Origin: JBGSKY01 sp041740995
Lineage (GTDB): Bacteria; Planctomycetota; Planctomycetia; Pirellulales; Pirellulaceae
Direction: 5' to 3'
Length of the DNA: 64,000 nucleotides
Assembly: GCA_041740995.1 (NCBI GenBank)
Contig: JBGSKY010000094.1
Location: 25,947 to 89,946 of the forward strand
This document shows, piece after piece, positions 8,639 to 17,335 of the stretch. The stretch's first letter is position 1. Every line of letters starts with the position of its first letter. Made by a program: the position numbers and the translations under genes. The notes below the pieces were generated by a model. It saw only the letters and a program-made list of their open reading frames with translations. It searched no databases and was not told the origin of the DNA.

Positions 8639-10306
8639 ATGTCGACAACCGATATCGCTCGCGACGAATTGATTTTGAACGAACCAAGCGTTAATCCGAC
8701 TGTCATAAGGTTATGGCAATCTCGGTTTGCATCGCCATGGTTTTTGCTGGCAGTTCTGCAACTGCCGTATGTGGCGCTCTATCTATACTATCTGTGGGCC
8801 AGCACTCACTATCAGTTCTATCCGGTTCTAATGGGAGCTGTCGGCTATTTGGTCTACTCGCGTTGGAGCGATCAATCAGCAACGCTTGCTTGGCGACGTT
8901 TCGGCTTCGTTTGTGGCGTGATCGGAGTCACGCTTTCCCTGTTTTCAAGCGTCGTTGTATCGCCGTGGCTGGCGTATCTTGGATTTGCGTTGACCATTGT
9001 CGCTTGGCTAGCGCCAGCAACTGACAACCGCTCCGGTGCGAGCCTTTGTTACTTGGCATGGCCGTTGTTCCTAGTTTGGAAACCACCGTACAACGATATC
9101 GCGACCGCCGACACTTATCTGATTACGTTCCTTCAAAAACTTAGCGCATCCTTATCGTCGCCGCTGTTAGATATTTTGACGATTCCACATTACATGCAGG
9201 GGACAATTATCACGCTGGCCGATCGAAGCTTTGGAGTCGAAGAAGCCTGCAGTGGCGTGCAATCGTTTTTTGCTATCCTCTGCATCGCCGCCATGTTGAT
9301 GGTTTGGAATCGAAGATCGTTGATTCATTCTTTAATCGTGGTCGTATCAAGTATTGTTTGGGCGATTGTTATGAATACGCTGCGAATCACCGTCATTCCC
9401 CCGGCAAGCTTGTGGTTATCGATCGATCTATCGCATGGTATGCCGCATCAGATTCTTGGGTTTGCAACAATGGGTCTTGCATTCTGGATGCTTTATTCAA
9501 CTGACAATCTATTGGTTTATTGGTTCGGTTCTGGCGAAGCAGATCTCGACCCTGACGAATCAGTGAAAGTAGCTCGGACCAACAAGCAAACTTGGTCGCT
9601 GATTGTCTATCCAATTCTTTTGCTGCTATCCATTTCCGCAGTGGTTCAGTCATTAGACTTGCAAAAGAAAGCGGTTCGATTGGTTGGTGGAAATATCTTT
9701 TTGCCGCTGCAGGGTGATGATTTACCTAGCAATATTAATGAATGGCAAAAAGTTAGCTACCAACAACAGCGTCGGACAAACGATGCAGACTTCGGCGAAC
9801 AATCCGACGTTTGGATTTTTCAGGATAGTGATCATCAAGCTACTTTTTCGCTAGACCAGACTTTTCGACTCTGGCACGATTTGACGGTCTGCTATGGCAA
9901 CACCGGTTGGAAGATTGTCGAACAAAATGTTGTATTCGGCGACGACGATCAATGGCCTGTGGTTTCAGCTTTCTTTGAACGAAACGACGGTAGGCACGCG
10001 ATAGTCATGTTCTGCCTATTTGATCGTGCTGGACAACCGCTGGAAGTCCCCGGCTACGAAAGTTGGTGGTCTTCGATTGGCAACCGCATCGCGAAACGCT
10101 TTTCGTTCGACGCCGGCGATCTGTTTCGGGAGCAGACATGCTATCAAGCTCAAGTGTTCGCCGTTATTGATGCCGAACAAAAATCAGCGCGGCAAGATGC
10201 TGCCCTGGCATTACTTGAAGTCGCACGCAACCAAATTCGAAATGTCGGCTTGCAACGCCTGCGGAATGAAAACGCGACGAATGAACGGCCCCAATCCAAC
10301 CTGTAG
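8639..10306 (+). CDS. xrtU: Exosortase with C-terminal EpsI-like domain (exosortase U type)
   Basis: This is a polytopic inner-membrane protein of about 555 residues. The first 310 residues carry about eight membrane segments and the exosortase active site: Cys204 in EEACSGVQS, Arg249 in MNTLRITV, and His266/His270 in SHGMPHQ. Exosortases cleave PEP-CTERM tails and hand the protein on to the surface, and are typically linked to exopolysaccharide genes. Residues from about 340 form a soluble domain that resembles EpsI (DUF3485), fused here instead of being a separate protein. That fusion is what I know of planctomycete exosortase U. ATG at 8639 is preferred to TTG at 8603, which would overlap the upstream gene. 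A PEP-CTERM protein is encoded at 61764-62594. Confidence 0.85.
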   Translation: MSTTDIARDELILNEPSVNPTVIRLWQSRFASPWFLLAVLQLPYVALYLYYLWASTHYQFYPVLMGAVGYLVYSRWSDQSATLAWRRFGFVCGVIGVTLSLFSSVVVSPWLAYLGFALTIVAWLAPATDNRSGASLCYLAWPLFLVWKPPYNDIATADTYLITFLQKLSASLSSPLLDILTIPHYMQGTIITLADRSFGVEEACSGVQSFFAILCIAAMLMVWNRRSLIHSLIVVVSSIVWAIVMNTLRITVIPPASLWLSIDLSHGMPHQILGFATMGLAFWMLYSTDNLLVYWFGSGEADLDPDESVKVARTNKQTWSLIVYPILLLLSISAVVQSLDLQKKAVRLVGGNIFLPLQGDDLPSNINEWQKVSYQQQRRTNDADFGEQSDVWIFQDSDHQATFSLDQTFRLWHDLTVCYGNTGWKIVEQNVVFGDDDQWPVVSAFFERNDGRHAIVMFCLFDRAGQPLEVPGYESWWSSIGNRIAKRFSFDAGDLFREQTCYQAQVFAVIDAEQKSARQDAALALLEVARNQIRNVGLQRLRNENATNERPQSNL

Positions 10307-12019
10307 ATGTCGAACTCTATTCCATCGACCGAACCGCAGTTGAACAATCAGCACACCAAGTCAGAGTTCTGGAGAAGAGGCAAACCGGCGCTTGCGCTGA
10401 CCGCATTAACGTTATTGCTGGTCACCTATAGCTACTTTTTTGTCCAGCCAAATTTGGTCTCGCAATACAAAAAATCCATTTTGCACTCCTGCGGCAAAGT
10501 CGGGATTACTGAGCAATTGTTACTCAGCAAATTGGATTCAACAGACAACAAACTAAGACCGTCGCTAGAGTCCAAAGCATTGGAACTTACTGAAAAGATT
10601 GCGTTGCTCGAAGACGCTCAGCTTCGTTTACAGAGATTGTCCAGTGAGGCCAACGACGATGACGCCTTACGTTACGACTCGGCCATTGTTTCAATTTCCT
10701 TAGCGGATCTATACGATGAAAACATTCAAAGGTTGCTCAAGTCAGGCGAGCAGCAAAAGAACGGATCGGTCGAGCTTGAAAACCTAATCTCAAAATCGCT
10801 CAACCGTCGCCAAGAAGCAATGTCGAACATGCAATCGATTGCCAATGTTGAAAACGGTTCGGTTGCGTCGATGGCAAAGCTTTGGTTAATGGAACGACAA
10901 CTCGCTAACGCAACTTTGTCCAGCGACATTTCAGACCGAGCAATTCAAGATCTTCAAGCAGTGCTTGCCACTGAGCCCACCAATGAGAACGCCCGAATCT
11001 TGATGCTCCGAGCACTGACGCTGAGCAGTTTATCTGTTGACGGACCTTCGATAAATCAACGCCTAAAATTTGCAAATGTTGCGACGGCGATTGCTAACGA
11101 AGTATCCGCTCCAACAATCAAAGAGCAGCTTTGGTTTGCACAGTCGCTTCAGGTCATCGATCCGATTGCAGCGCAAGATTTGGCGTTTCAATCGGCGCAA
11201 CCATTCTGGAGCCAAAAAGCGTCGGTCTACAATTCTGTTGAAACTCTGGAAGCGGTTTTCGAGAGCTTAATCATCAACAAAAATCTAACAGAAGCACAAG
11301 CGTTTGTCGGTGAACATCTTCCGAAGATGACCTACTACGAACAAGTAAGTTTTCGCAGTCAATGTGCTGCAAATTGTATTCGTCAGACAGTTGCTTTCGT
11401 CTTGAACGAGAACGTCGAATCCCAAAACAACGAGATGAATAGTTCGCGCAAGCCAGTCAACTCGAAAGCAAACATCGAAGTGACTCGGCTGATCGATTTG
11501 GCTGTATTGCTTGCTCCAGAGTCTGATTTCTTGATTGCCTATTTCGATACAATTGCTCAAGACGAATCGAAAAACGAGATCGCTCAACGGCTTGCAAGCA
11601 AGTTCGCCGAGAGTGATGACAAAACTTGCGAGGCACTCCTCAATTCAATTCGGGCATTGCGTCAAAACGAGGAAGCGAACCTTTCGCATTTTGTCGAGCA
11701 TGCCACCAGCGAGAAAACATCGTATGCGATTGTGGCGGCCGCTTCAGCGATCAAACTTGCTCAAACCAATCAAACCACTACAGGAACTGCAATTGCTTTT
11801 CTAAAGCTAATCAATGACGCTCGACCGGAGATATTACTTGCCTGGTCCAATCGCGCAAAACTACATATGCTTCAGCAGGAATTGCCGGCGGCGCTTGAGT
11901 GCTTATATCACCTTCAAAATGCCTTGCCTGAGAATCGCGAAATTGGTCAACAAATCGAAGCAGTTCAACGGCAGTTAGAAGTGCCCAAAGATCAAACCGA
12001 TGCGTCAATTGGCAATTGA
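10307..12019 (+). CDS. Membrane-anchored helical (TPR-like) protein of unknown function
   Basis: The ATG follows directly on the TAG of the exosortase gene with no gap, which suggests translational coupling. The 570-residue protein has one N-terminal membrane helix (about residues 24-44, ALALTALTLLLVTYSYFFV). The rest is a long helical region rich in Ala, Leu, Asn, Gln and Glu with degenerate TPR-like helix pairs; the clearest lies near the end (WSNRAKLHMLQQELPAALEC). It is therefore probably a periplasmic scaffold held in the inner membrane. Position suggests a role in exosortase-dependent sorting or polymer assembly. No enzyme motif is visible. Confidence 0.65.
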   Translation: MSNSIPSTEPQLNNQHTKSEFWRRGKPALALTALTLLLVTYSYFFVQPNLVSQYKKSILHSCGKVGITEQLLLSKLDSTDNKLRPSLESKALELTEKIALLEDAQLRLQRLSSEANDDDALRYDSAIVSISLADLYDENIQRLLKSGEQQKNGSVELENLISKSLNRRQEAMSNMQSIANVENGSVASMAKLWLMERQLANATLSSDISDRAIQDLQAVLATEPTNENARILMLRALTLSSLSVDGPSINQRLKFANVATAIANEVSAPTIKEQLWFAQSLQVIDPIAAQDLAFQSAQPFWSQKASVYNSVETLEAVFESLIINKNLTEAQAFVGEHLPKMTYYEQVSFRSQCAANCIRQTVAFVLNENVESQNNEMNSSRKPVNSKANIEVTRLIDLAVLLAPESDFLIAYFDTIAQDESKNEIAQRLASKFAESDDKTCEALLNSIRALRQNEEANLSHFVEHATSEKTSYAIVAAASAIKLAQTNQTTTGTAIAFLKLINDARPEILLAWSNRAKLHMLQQELPAALECLYHLQNALPENREIGQQIEAVQRQLEVPKDQTDASIGN

Positions 12020-12043
12020 TTTTGTCGGTAGTTGATCCTCACT

Positions 12044-13366
12044 ATGAAGAAAGCATTCGACTCTTACTCACAGACCAAGTCGGACAAACCCCGCGTTAGA
12101 CTGCCGCGTGTGGTTTTGTTATATCACTATTTTTATCCGGATGATGTGATCAGTGCCCGACTGTTTTCCGATTTAGCGATCGAGCTAACGCAACAGGGTT
12201 ATGACGTGACGGCCATGCCGTCGATTCGTTCTTGTCACGACGAACAACTCACCTATCCCAAGGTTGAGAGTTGGCAAGGCGTACGCATTCGTCGTGTTTG
12301 GCGACCGGCTTGGAAACAGGCATCTAATCGAGGTCGTCTAGGCAACGCATTCGCAGTCCTAGTCGGCTGGTCTTGGCGAGCGATTTGGTGGTCGCGTAAT
12401 GGTCGCGAGACGGTAATTCTTGGGACCGATCCAATTCTTAGCGTCCTGACGGCGATCGTTTGGCGAGTCTTTCGGCCTCGCGCCAGGATCATTCACTGGG
12501 TTCACGACGTCTACCCTCAGGCTGCGATTGCCGACGAGCTAATTCGCCCACATTCACTCGCCGCTAGAGTTCTAAATCGTCTTTTACGCATCGCTTATCG
12601 TCGATGCAATGTCGTTGCCGATCTTGGTCCCTGCATGAGAGCAGTGATGTCCGAGGCGTTGGGCATAACTACATCGAAACAAGTTTCGCCAACGGCTGCT
12701 AAGACATCGACGGGCACTATTCTTTCTCCATCGGGTGTCCAAGTAACGCTGCCGCCTTGGTCGTTGGTCGAACCGAATTGTGTACCACTCGCCAAGCCGG
12801 AGGTTCGCTCTGACTTGTTTGGAGCGGCAATGCTTGGATTACTTTACAGCGGGAACCTAGGCCGAGGCCACTTGTTCGAACCATTCTTGCAACTTGCACG
12901 AAATTTTTCGACGGAAGAAATCAGTCTTTGCTTTGCCGGCCGTGGTGTTCGCTTTGAAGACTTGAAACGGTCGCTCACTTCTGAAGACAAGAACATACGT
13001 TTGCTTGGATTTGCATCTGAGAGCCAGTTGGAAGAACGACTTGCTGCCGCGGATGTCCATCTGGTCAGCCTCAAGCCCGCTTGGACGGGATCCGTTATAC
13101 CGTCTAAATTTTTTGGATCGTTAGCTTCTGGCCGGCCCGTCCTGTTCGCTGGCTCCAGCGATTCATCACTGGCGATCTGGATTCGAGAATTCGGAGTCGG
13201 ATGGGTCTTGGACGATTCCGATTTCCAAGCGGTCGTTGACGCAATGAAAGAATATGCGAGAGACCCAATTGCAAGATCGACGATGAACAACCACTGTTTC
13301 GAAGTTTATCAAGAACGCTTTTCTAAAAAGGTACAACTGTCGAGCTGGGTTCGTTTGCTAGAATGA
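12044..13366 (+). CDS. Glycosyltransferase family 4, WcaI/WbuB-like
   Basis: This GT-B protein of about 440 residues starts with LLYHYFYPDD, the opening seen in WbuB and WcaI-type enzymes. The motif HWVHDVYPQAA lies near residue 150. The donor domain begins at LLYSGNLGRGH (near 265), and VIPSKFFGSLASGRPVLFAG (near 350) is the nucleotide-sugar site. An insert near residues 205-225 is polar and low in complexity. I chose ATG at 12044; a TTG lies four codons upstream. The 3' end overlaps the sulfatase remnant by 4 bases (ATGA). Transfer of a hexosamine-type sugar is likely from the family but unproven. Confidence 0.8.
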   Translation: MKKAFDSYSQTKSDKPRVRLPRVVLLYHYFYPDDVISARLFSDLAIELTQQGYDVTAMPSIRSCHDEQLTYPKVESWQGVRIRRVWRPAWKQASNRGRLGNAFAVLVGWSWRAIWWSRNGRETVILGTDPILSVLTAIVWRVFRPRARIIHWVHDVYPQAAIADELIRPHSLAARVLNRLLRIAYRRCNVVADLGPCMRAVMSEALGITTSKQVSPTAAKTSTGTILSPSGVQVTLPPWSLVEPNCVPLAKPEVRSDLFGAAMLGLLYSGNLGRGHLFEPFLQLARNFSTEEISLCFAGRGVRFEDLKRSLTSEDKNIRLLGFASESQLEERLAAADVHLVSLKPAWTGSVIPSKFFGSLASGRPVLFAGSSDSSLAIWIREFGVGWVLDDSDFQAVVDAMKEYARDPIARSTMNNHCFEVYQERFSKKVQLSSWVRLLE

Positions 13367-14037
13367 GGCCAGCTTGCTGTGAAGGACAAACAACAAAATT
13401 AAACTCCCGTCCTTTTTGTCAGGAATTTATCAAGATTCTTCCAATTTGCTGGGTCGTAGTTTCTCTGAAGATGTTGCCGTTCACAATGCGACGTTTACTA
13501 TTCACGACCTGCATTTTGGCGTGGCCTCATCAATTTGCATTTCCGAATTCTACCCCTCCGAATTTCGTTCTGATCATTGCCGACGATCTCGGGTATGGTG
13601 AGAGAGGTATGCAAGGCAATTCGCAGCTCCCAACACCCAACATAGATGCATTGACGACCAATGGAGTTCGATGAACTGCGAGAAATGTAACCTCTTCAAA
13701 TTGCAGCCCATCTCGTGCTGCGATCTTTACCGGCAAGTATCAATCACACTTTGGGTACGATCCAAATCTAACCGGTGAGCAAAATCTTTCGAGTTTGGCA
13801 GGGCTGCCAATCGATCAAACAACTTTCTTGTCGCAATTGCAATCCATTGGCAATCGAACTTCACTCTTTGTTGAATGGCATTTAGGTGCTAGCGAAGAAA
13901 AGCGACCTTTGCGTCGAGGTTGCAACGAATTCTTCGGATTTCTCCACGAAGGTCACTTCTACCGCCCAGGGCCACCCTTCGAAAACGTGTTGACTCTCAC
14001 CTGTATTGCGTCAGTTGAATCTGGATTTGGCGGCTGA
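13363..14037 (+). pseudogene. Decayed sulfatase (alkaline phosphatase superfamily)
   Basis: The first open stretch (to TGA at 13672-13674) has a signal-like segment and then NFVLIIADDLGYGERG, the metal-binding opening of arylsulfatases, and PTPNIDALTTNGVR. Right after the in-frame TGA the same frame continues with NCSPSRAAIFTGKYQSHFG, which holds the CxPxR site where Cys would become formylglycine, and then a damaged GKWHLG site that reads FVEWHLG. Reading stops at 14037, leaving about 220 of the usual 450-550 residues. The early stop, the lost lysine and the missing C-terminal half all point to a dead gene. A functional start, if any, would be ATG 13471 or 13486. Confidence 0.75.
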
Positions 14038-14760
14038 TCGAGCTATCCTATCGTCCGAAGGATGACTTTAGGACGACACGATCTCGACAAACTTTCACCG
14101 CCCAGGAAAAAGCTGCTTTCGTCTTCGGGAAGCGTGATGTCCAAAAGCCAATGCAGACTGTTTTAATGCCCCAATGATTGTGGATCGCTAGGCTGGGCAT
14201 CGCGTGAAAAAAGTTAATATTCCGTGCGACCGTGGCCTTTCTCAATCGTCTCAGTTCTAACGACACGGCATGATGTTTTCTCTCCGCAATGATGCCCTGC
14301 ACGATCAGCTCGCTCAGCGGCTTCCAGTTTTGGTTCACGCGGCAGACGGCTGGGAATATAACAGCTGAGTTTGTGCTGAGGAATTTGAAATTCGAATGCG
14401 ATCGCTTTTTAACCTATCAATCGCCTGGCAAATCAGATTGGAGCTGGCGAACGATCATGCTGCGGACGCTGGCAACTTGCTAGGGAAGATAAGGATCTAT
14501 CGATTCGCAAAACGTCGCAGCTAACAATTGAAACAAAAATCTTCTTGCCCGTATTCTTGATGAACTATGGAAGAGTTGGCAAGAAAATTAGTGATTAAAA
14601 GAAGGGAAAGTTGAAATCACTTTGCTCTTCTTCGCGCAGATCTTCCTAGCCCAAATTTTCCCACCTGAGTCTTGCGATTGCTCATGAAAGCTCGAATAAA
14701 GGTAGGAATATTTGAGTAAGGGAAATTAGGAATGTTGGAGCAAGATTTTTGTAAAGCTTG
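14038..14760. other. Gene-poor, decayed stretch after the sulfatase remnant
   Basis: These 723 bases hold no reading frame that I can assign. One minus-strand open frame (14048-14338, 96 codons) has no recognisable family and unusual composition. It probably represents eroded sequence continuing from the sulfatase. A weak imperfect inverted repeat (about 14600-14632, AGAAG...CTTCT) and a short stem GCAAG...CTTGC just after the stop of the preA-like gene could act in transcript ending but are not convincing. Confidence 0.5.
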
Positions 14761-15891
14761 CTAGCCCCTGGCCAGGGCATTGCTTTGGTCGACGAAATCG
14801 TCGCCATCCCATTCAGCGTCGGCGCGAATCATCTTCTGGCGATCGTGTTCCGCTTTCTTGGCCGCTCTTGCTTCGGCTTGGCGTCGGACGAGATCGGCAT
14901 GCGTCGTGAAGAATTGCAGCGAGTGACCGCGGAAATCATCGAGTGTTTCGAACTTGTGCTTCTCCATGAACGCCAACAACTGCTCGCACATTTCTTGTAC
15001 GCAGCGATATCCCATCTTCATTACACCCGTGCAAACTTGGACGGTGTGTGAACCGAGCAAGATAAATTGCGCAGCGTCGGTACCGGTCTCGATACCGCCC
15101 ATCCCGCTGAGAGTTCGGTCGGGATATTCGTCACGCAAAACTGTGGCGATCTCCATGCACATTCGCAATGCGATCGGCATTACCGCTTGACATGAATATC
15201 CGCCAGGCGTTGTGTAGCCCTCGACGCTAGGCTCTGGACGCAGGGTGTCCAAATCGACCCCGCAGACGCTGCGAATCGTATTGATCGCGCTTAAGCCATC
15301 GACGCCAGCGGCCAGACTTGCACGACTTGGTTCTTCAATGTGCATCACGTTTGGCGTCATCTTTGCCCAGACCGGTTTCTTTGCCGTCTCCATGACCCAG
15401 CCGCAAACCTCTTTCAAGATCGTCGGATTTTGGCCCATCGCGGCGCCCATTTTTCGTTCGGGCAGACCATGTGGACAAGAGAAGTTTAGCTCGAATGCGT
15501 CGACGCCTGCTTCTTCGCAACGTCCAATCATTTCCTGCCAAGCTTCTTTGTTGTATTCCTCCATTACCGATGCGATCAAGCAGCCTTCAGGATAGGCGTC
15601 TTTTACCTGTTTGAATTCGTCAATCCAAGTTTCAAACGGACGGTCGCTAATCAGCTCAATATTTTCCCAGCCGTAAATTTCGCCGCTGACTCGGCTGCGC
15701 AGTCGGTGGTACCGCGGCTGAACATTGACAACCTTGCTGCAATCGAGGCTGACGGTTTTGCAGATCACCGCACCCCAGCCCTCTTTGAACGCTTTGTTGA
15801 TCACGTTCGCGTTGGTCCCAGGCGGGCCCGATCCGATGATAAACGGATTAGGGAGTTTCATTCCATTGACAGTAGTTTCAAGCGTTGGCAT
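14761..15891 (-). CDS. preA: Dihydropyrimidine dehydrogenase, PreA-like catalytic subunit without ferredoxin domain
   Basis: This 376-residue FMN-binding TIM-barrel protein is of the dihydroorotate dehydrogenase/PreA type. It opens with NPFIIGSGPPGTNANVI; the core FELNFSCPHGLPERKMGAAMGQ (near residue 133, given here in part) includes the active-site cysteine of dihydropyrimidine dehydrogenases. VWAKMTPN and LSGMGGIETG bind FMN. It reduces uracil or thymine to the dihydro form, the first step of the reductive pathway. E. coli PreA has a C-terminal pair of 4Fe-4S clusters; here the last 60 residues are charged and have no cysteines. It overlaps the aminotransferase gene upstream by 14 bases, so the two form an operon. 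Confidence 0.85.
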   Translation of the reverse strand: MPTLETTVNGMKLPNPFIIGSGPPGTNANVINKAFKEGWGAVICKTVSLDCSKVVNVQPRYHRLRSRVSGEIYGWENIELISDRPFETWIDEFKQVKDAYPEGCLIASVMEEYNKEAWQEMIGRCEEAGVDAFELNFSCPHGLPERKMGAAMGQNPTILKEVCGWVMETAKKPVWAKMTPNVMHIEEPSRASLAAGVDGLSAINTIRSVCGVDLDTLRPEPSVEGYTTPGGYSCQAVMPIALRMCMEIATVLRDEYPDRTLSGMGGIETGTDAAQFILLGSHTVQVCTGVMKMGYRCVQEMCEQLLAFMEKHKFETLDDFRGHSLQFFTTHADLVRRQAEARAAKKAEHDRQKMIRADAEWDGDDFVDQSNALARG

Positions 15892-17266
15892 GGTTGCGGC
15901 TCACTTCGGTTAAGGCTTCGTCTAACATCGATACTAGGTAAGAGGCATCATCTTTTGTGATGCACATTGGTGGTTTAATTCGCAGCGTGTTTCCCATCAG
16001 CCCGCCTTTGCCGACCAACACTTGCCGTTCTTTCATTGCTTCCATCACCGCAGCGGCTTGTGCGGTTGCGGGTTGTTTAGTTTTACGGTCGAGAACCAAT
16101 TCAACTCCCAACATCAACCCCATTCCGCGAACTTCACCGATCATCGGATGTTTGTCTTGCAAGGCCAACAATTCATCCTTCAAGTAGCCGCCGACTATCA
16201 ATGAATTCTCCTGCAAGCCGTCTTCTTCAATGACCTCAAGGGTCGCCAGGCCTTGCGTCATGCTGATTGGATTGCCACCGTACGTGTTGAAGTGAATTTT
16301 TCGCTTCATGACTTCTGAAATGGGGGCTGTGGTCGTCATTGCACCAAGTGGTATGCCATTACCAATTCCCTTTGCCATCGTAATAATATCCGGTTTAACA
16401 CCCCAGTTTTGATGGGCCCAGAAGTGAGTTCCAGTTCGTCCGAAACCTCCTTGAACTTCGTCAGCAATACAGACACCACCGTGTGAACGGACGATACCAT
16501 AAACAATTTCGAAAAATTCTTTCGGTGGTATGATCGCACCACCAACCCCTTGGATCGGCTCACCGATAAAGCATGCAATTTCACCAGATGTTTGGTATTG
16601 GATTACGTTCTTTATGTCGTGGGCACATTTAACGTCGCACGACGGATAGGTCAGACCATAAGGACATCGGTAGCAATAGCCTGGATGCGTGTGCAACACG
16701 TTTGGCTGATTGTTTGAGCGGAATTTCCAAGTACCGTGGGCCGTGATGCCCATCGTGGCCGCTGTTCCGCCGTGATAGCCATTTCGTAGTGCGACGACAT
16801 CGGCGTTTCCGGTGTACTCACGCGACGAAAGGATGGCGACTTCATTGGCTTCGCTACCGCTATTTGTAAAATAAGTGCGATGCAAGCCGTCCGGCATTTT
16901 GCTGGCGAGTTTTTCAGCAAATTGTGCGATTGTCGGATGCAAATAAATGGTCGTCGTATGTTGCAGCTTGCCGGTTTGTGCGCGAACTTTTTCGGCAACT
17001 TTCGGATGGCAGTGACCAACGCTGACGGTAACAATCCCAGCGAATCCGTCCAGGTAGCGTGTCCCAGTTTCGTCCCACAAATATTGCATGTGTCCATCGA
17101 CGATCATCAGCGGTTCTTTGTAGATCGTGAACACGCCGGGCGAAACATACTGATGACGCAAAGCGATGACTTCCGATTTTGACGGACCGTCGTAGGCTGG
17201 TGGAACATGATCGCAAATCGGCAGCGACACCTGGGGCCGCTTTTCAGTCTGAGCTTCAATCGCCAT
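15878..17266 (-). CDS. Class III aminotransferase, AGXT2 / beta-alanine aminotransferase-like
   Basis: This 462-residue fold-type I PLP enzyme has HTTTIYLHP, TNSGSEANE (phosphate binding) and IADEVQGGFGRTG with the PLP-ring aspartate. Lys299 in TMAKGIGNG forms the Schiff base. The cysteine-rich loop CYRCPYGLTYPSCDVKC is typical of the AGXT2 branch (alanine-glyoxylate / beta-alanine-pyruvate transaminase). In this cluster it would turn beta-alanine or 3-aminoisobutyrate into (methyl)malonate semialdehyde, which the dehydrogenase at 20152 then consumes. It is cytoplasmic and overlaps the preA-like gene. The substrate is inferred from context and family. Confidence 0.85.
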   Translation of the reverse strand: MAIEAQTEKRPQVSLPICDHVPPAYDGPSKSEVIALRHQYVSPGVFTIYKEPLMIVDGHMQYLWDETGTRYLDGFAGIVTVSVGHCHPKVAEKVRAQTGKLQHTTTIYLHPTIAQFAEKLASKMPDGLHRTYFTNSGSEANEVAILSSREYTGNADVVALRNGYHGGTAATMGITAHGTWKFRSNNQPNVLHTHPGYCYRCPYGLTYPSCDVKCAHDIKNVIQYQTSGEIACFIGEPIQGVGGAIIPPKEFFEIVYGIVRSHGGVCIADEVQGGFGRTGTHFWAHQNWGVKPDIITMAKGIGNGIPLGAMTTTAPISEVMKRKIHFNTYGGNPISMTQGLATLEVIEEDGLQENSLIVGGYLKDELLALQDKHPMIGEVRGMGLMLGVELVLDRKTKQPATAQAAAVMEAMKERQVLVGKGGLMGNTLRIKPPMCITKDDASYLVSMLDEALTEVSRNHANA

Positions 17267-17335
17267 AACACTTTTCCTTTAGCAAAACGCCGCCTGCATA
17301 CACTTGCAAGCAACCAACAACGAGCTGTCCTAAAT

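Noticed and set aside
13672..13674. TGA in the sulfatase frame read as selenocysteine.
   Set aside because: No SECIS-like hairpin was seen after it, sulfatases use Cys or Ser for formylglycine at another position, and the gene lacks its C-terminal half.
14600..14632. Imperfect inverted repeat as a terminator for the preA-like gene.
   Set aside because: It lies more than 120 bases past the stop, has mismatches and no T-run on the minus strand.
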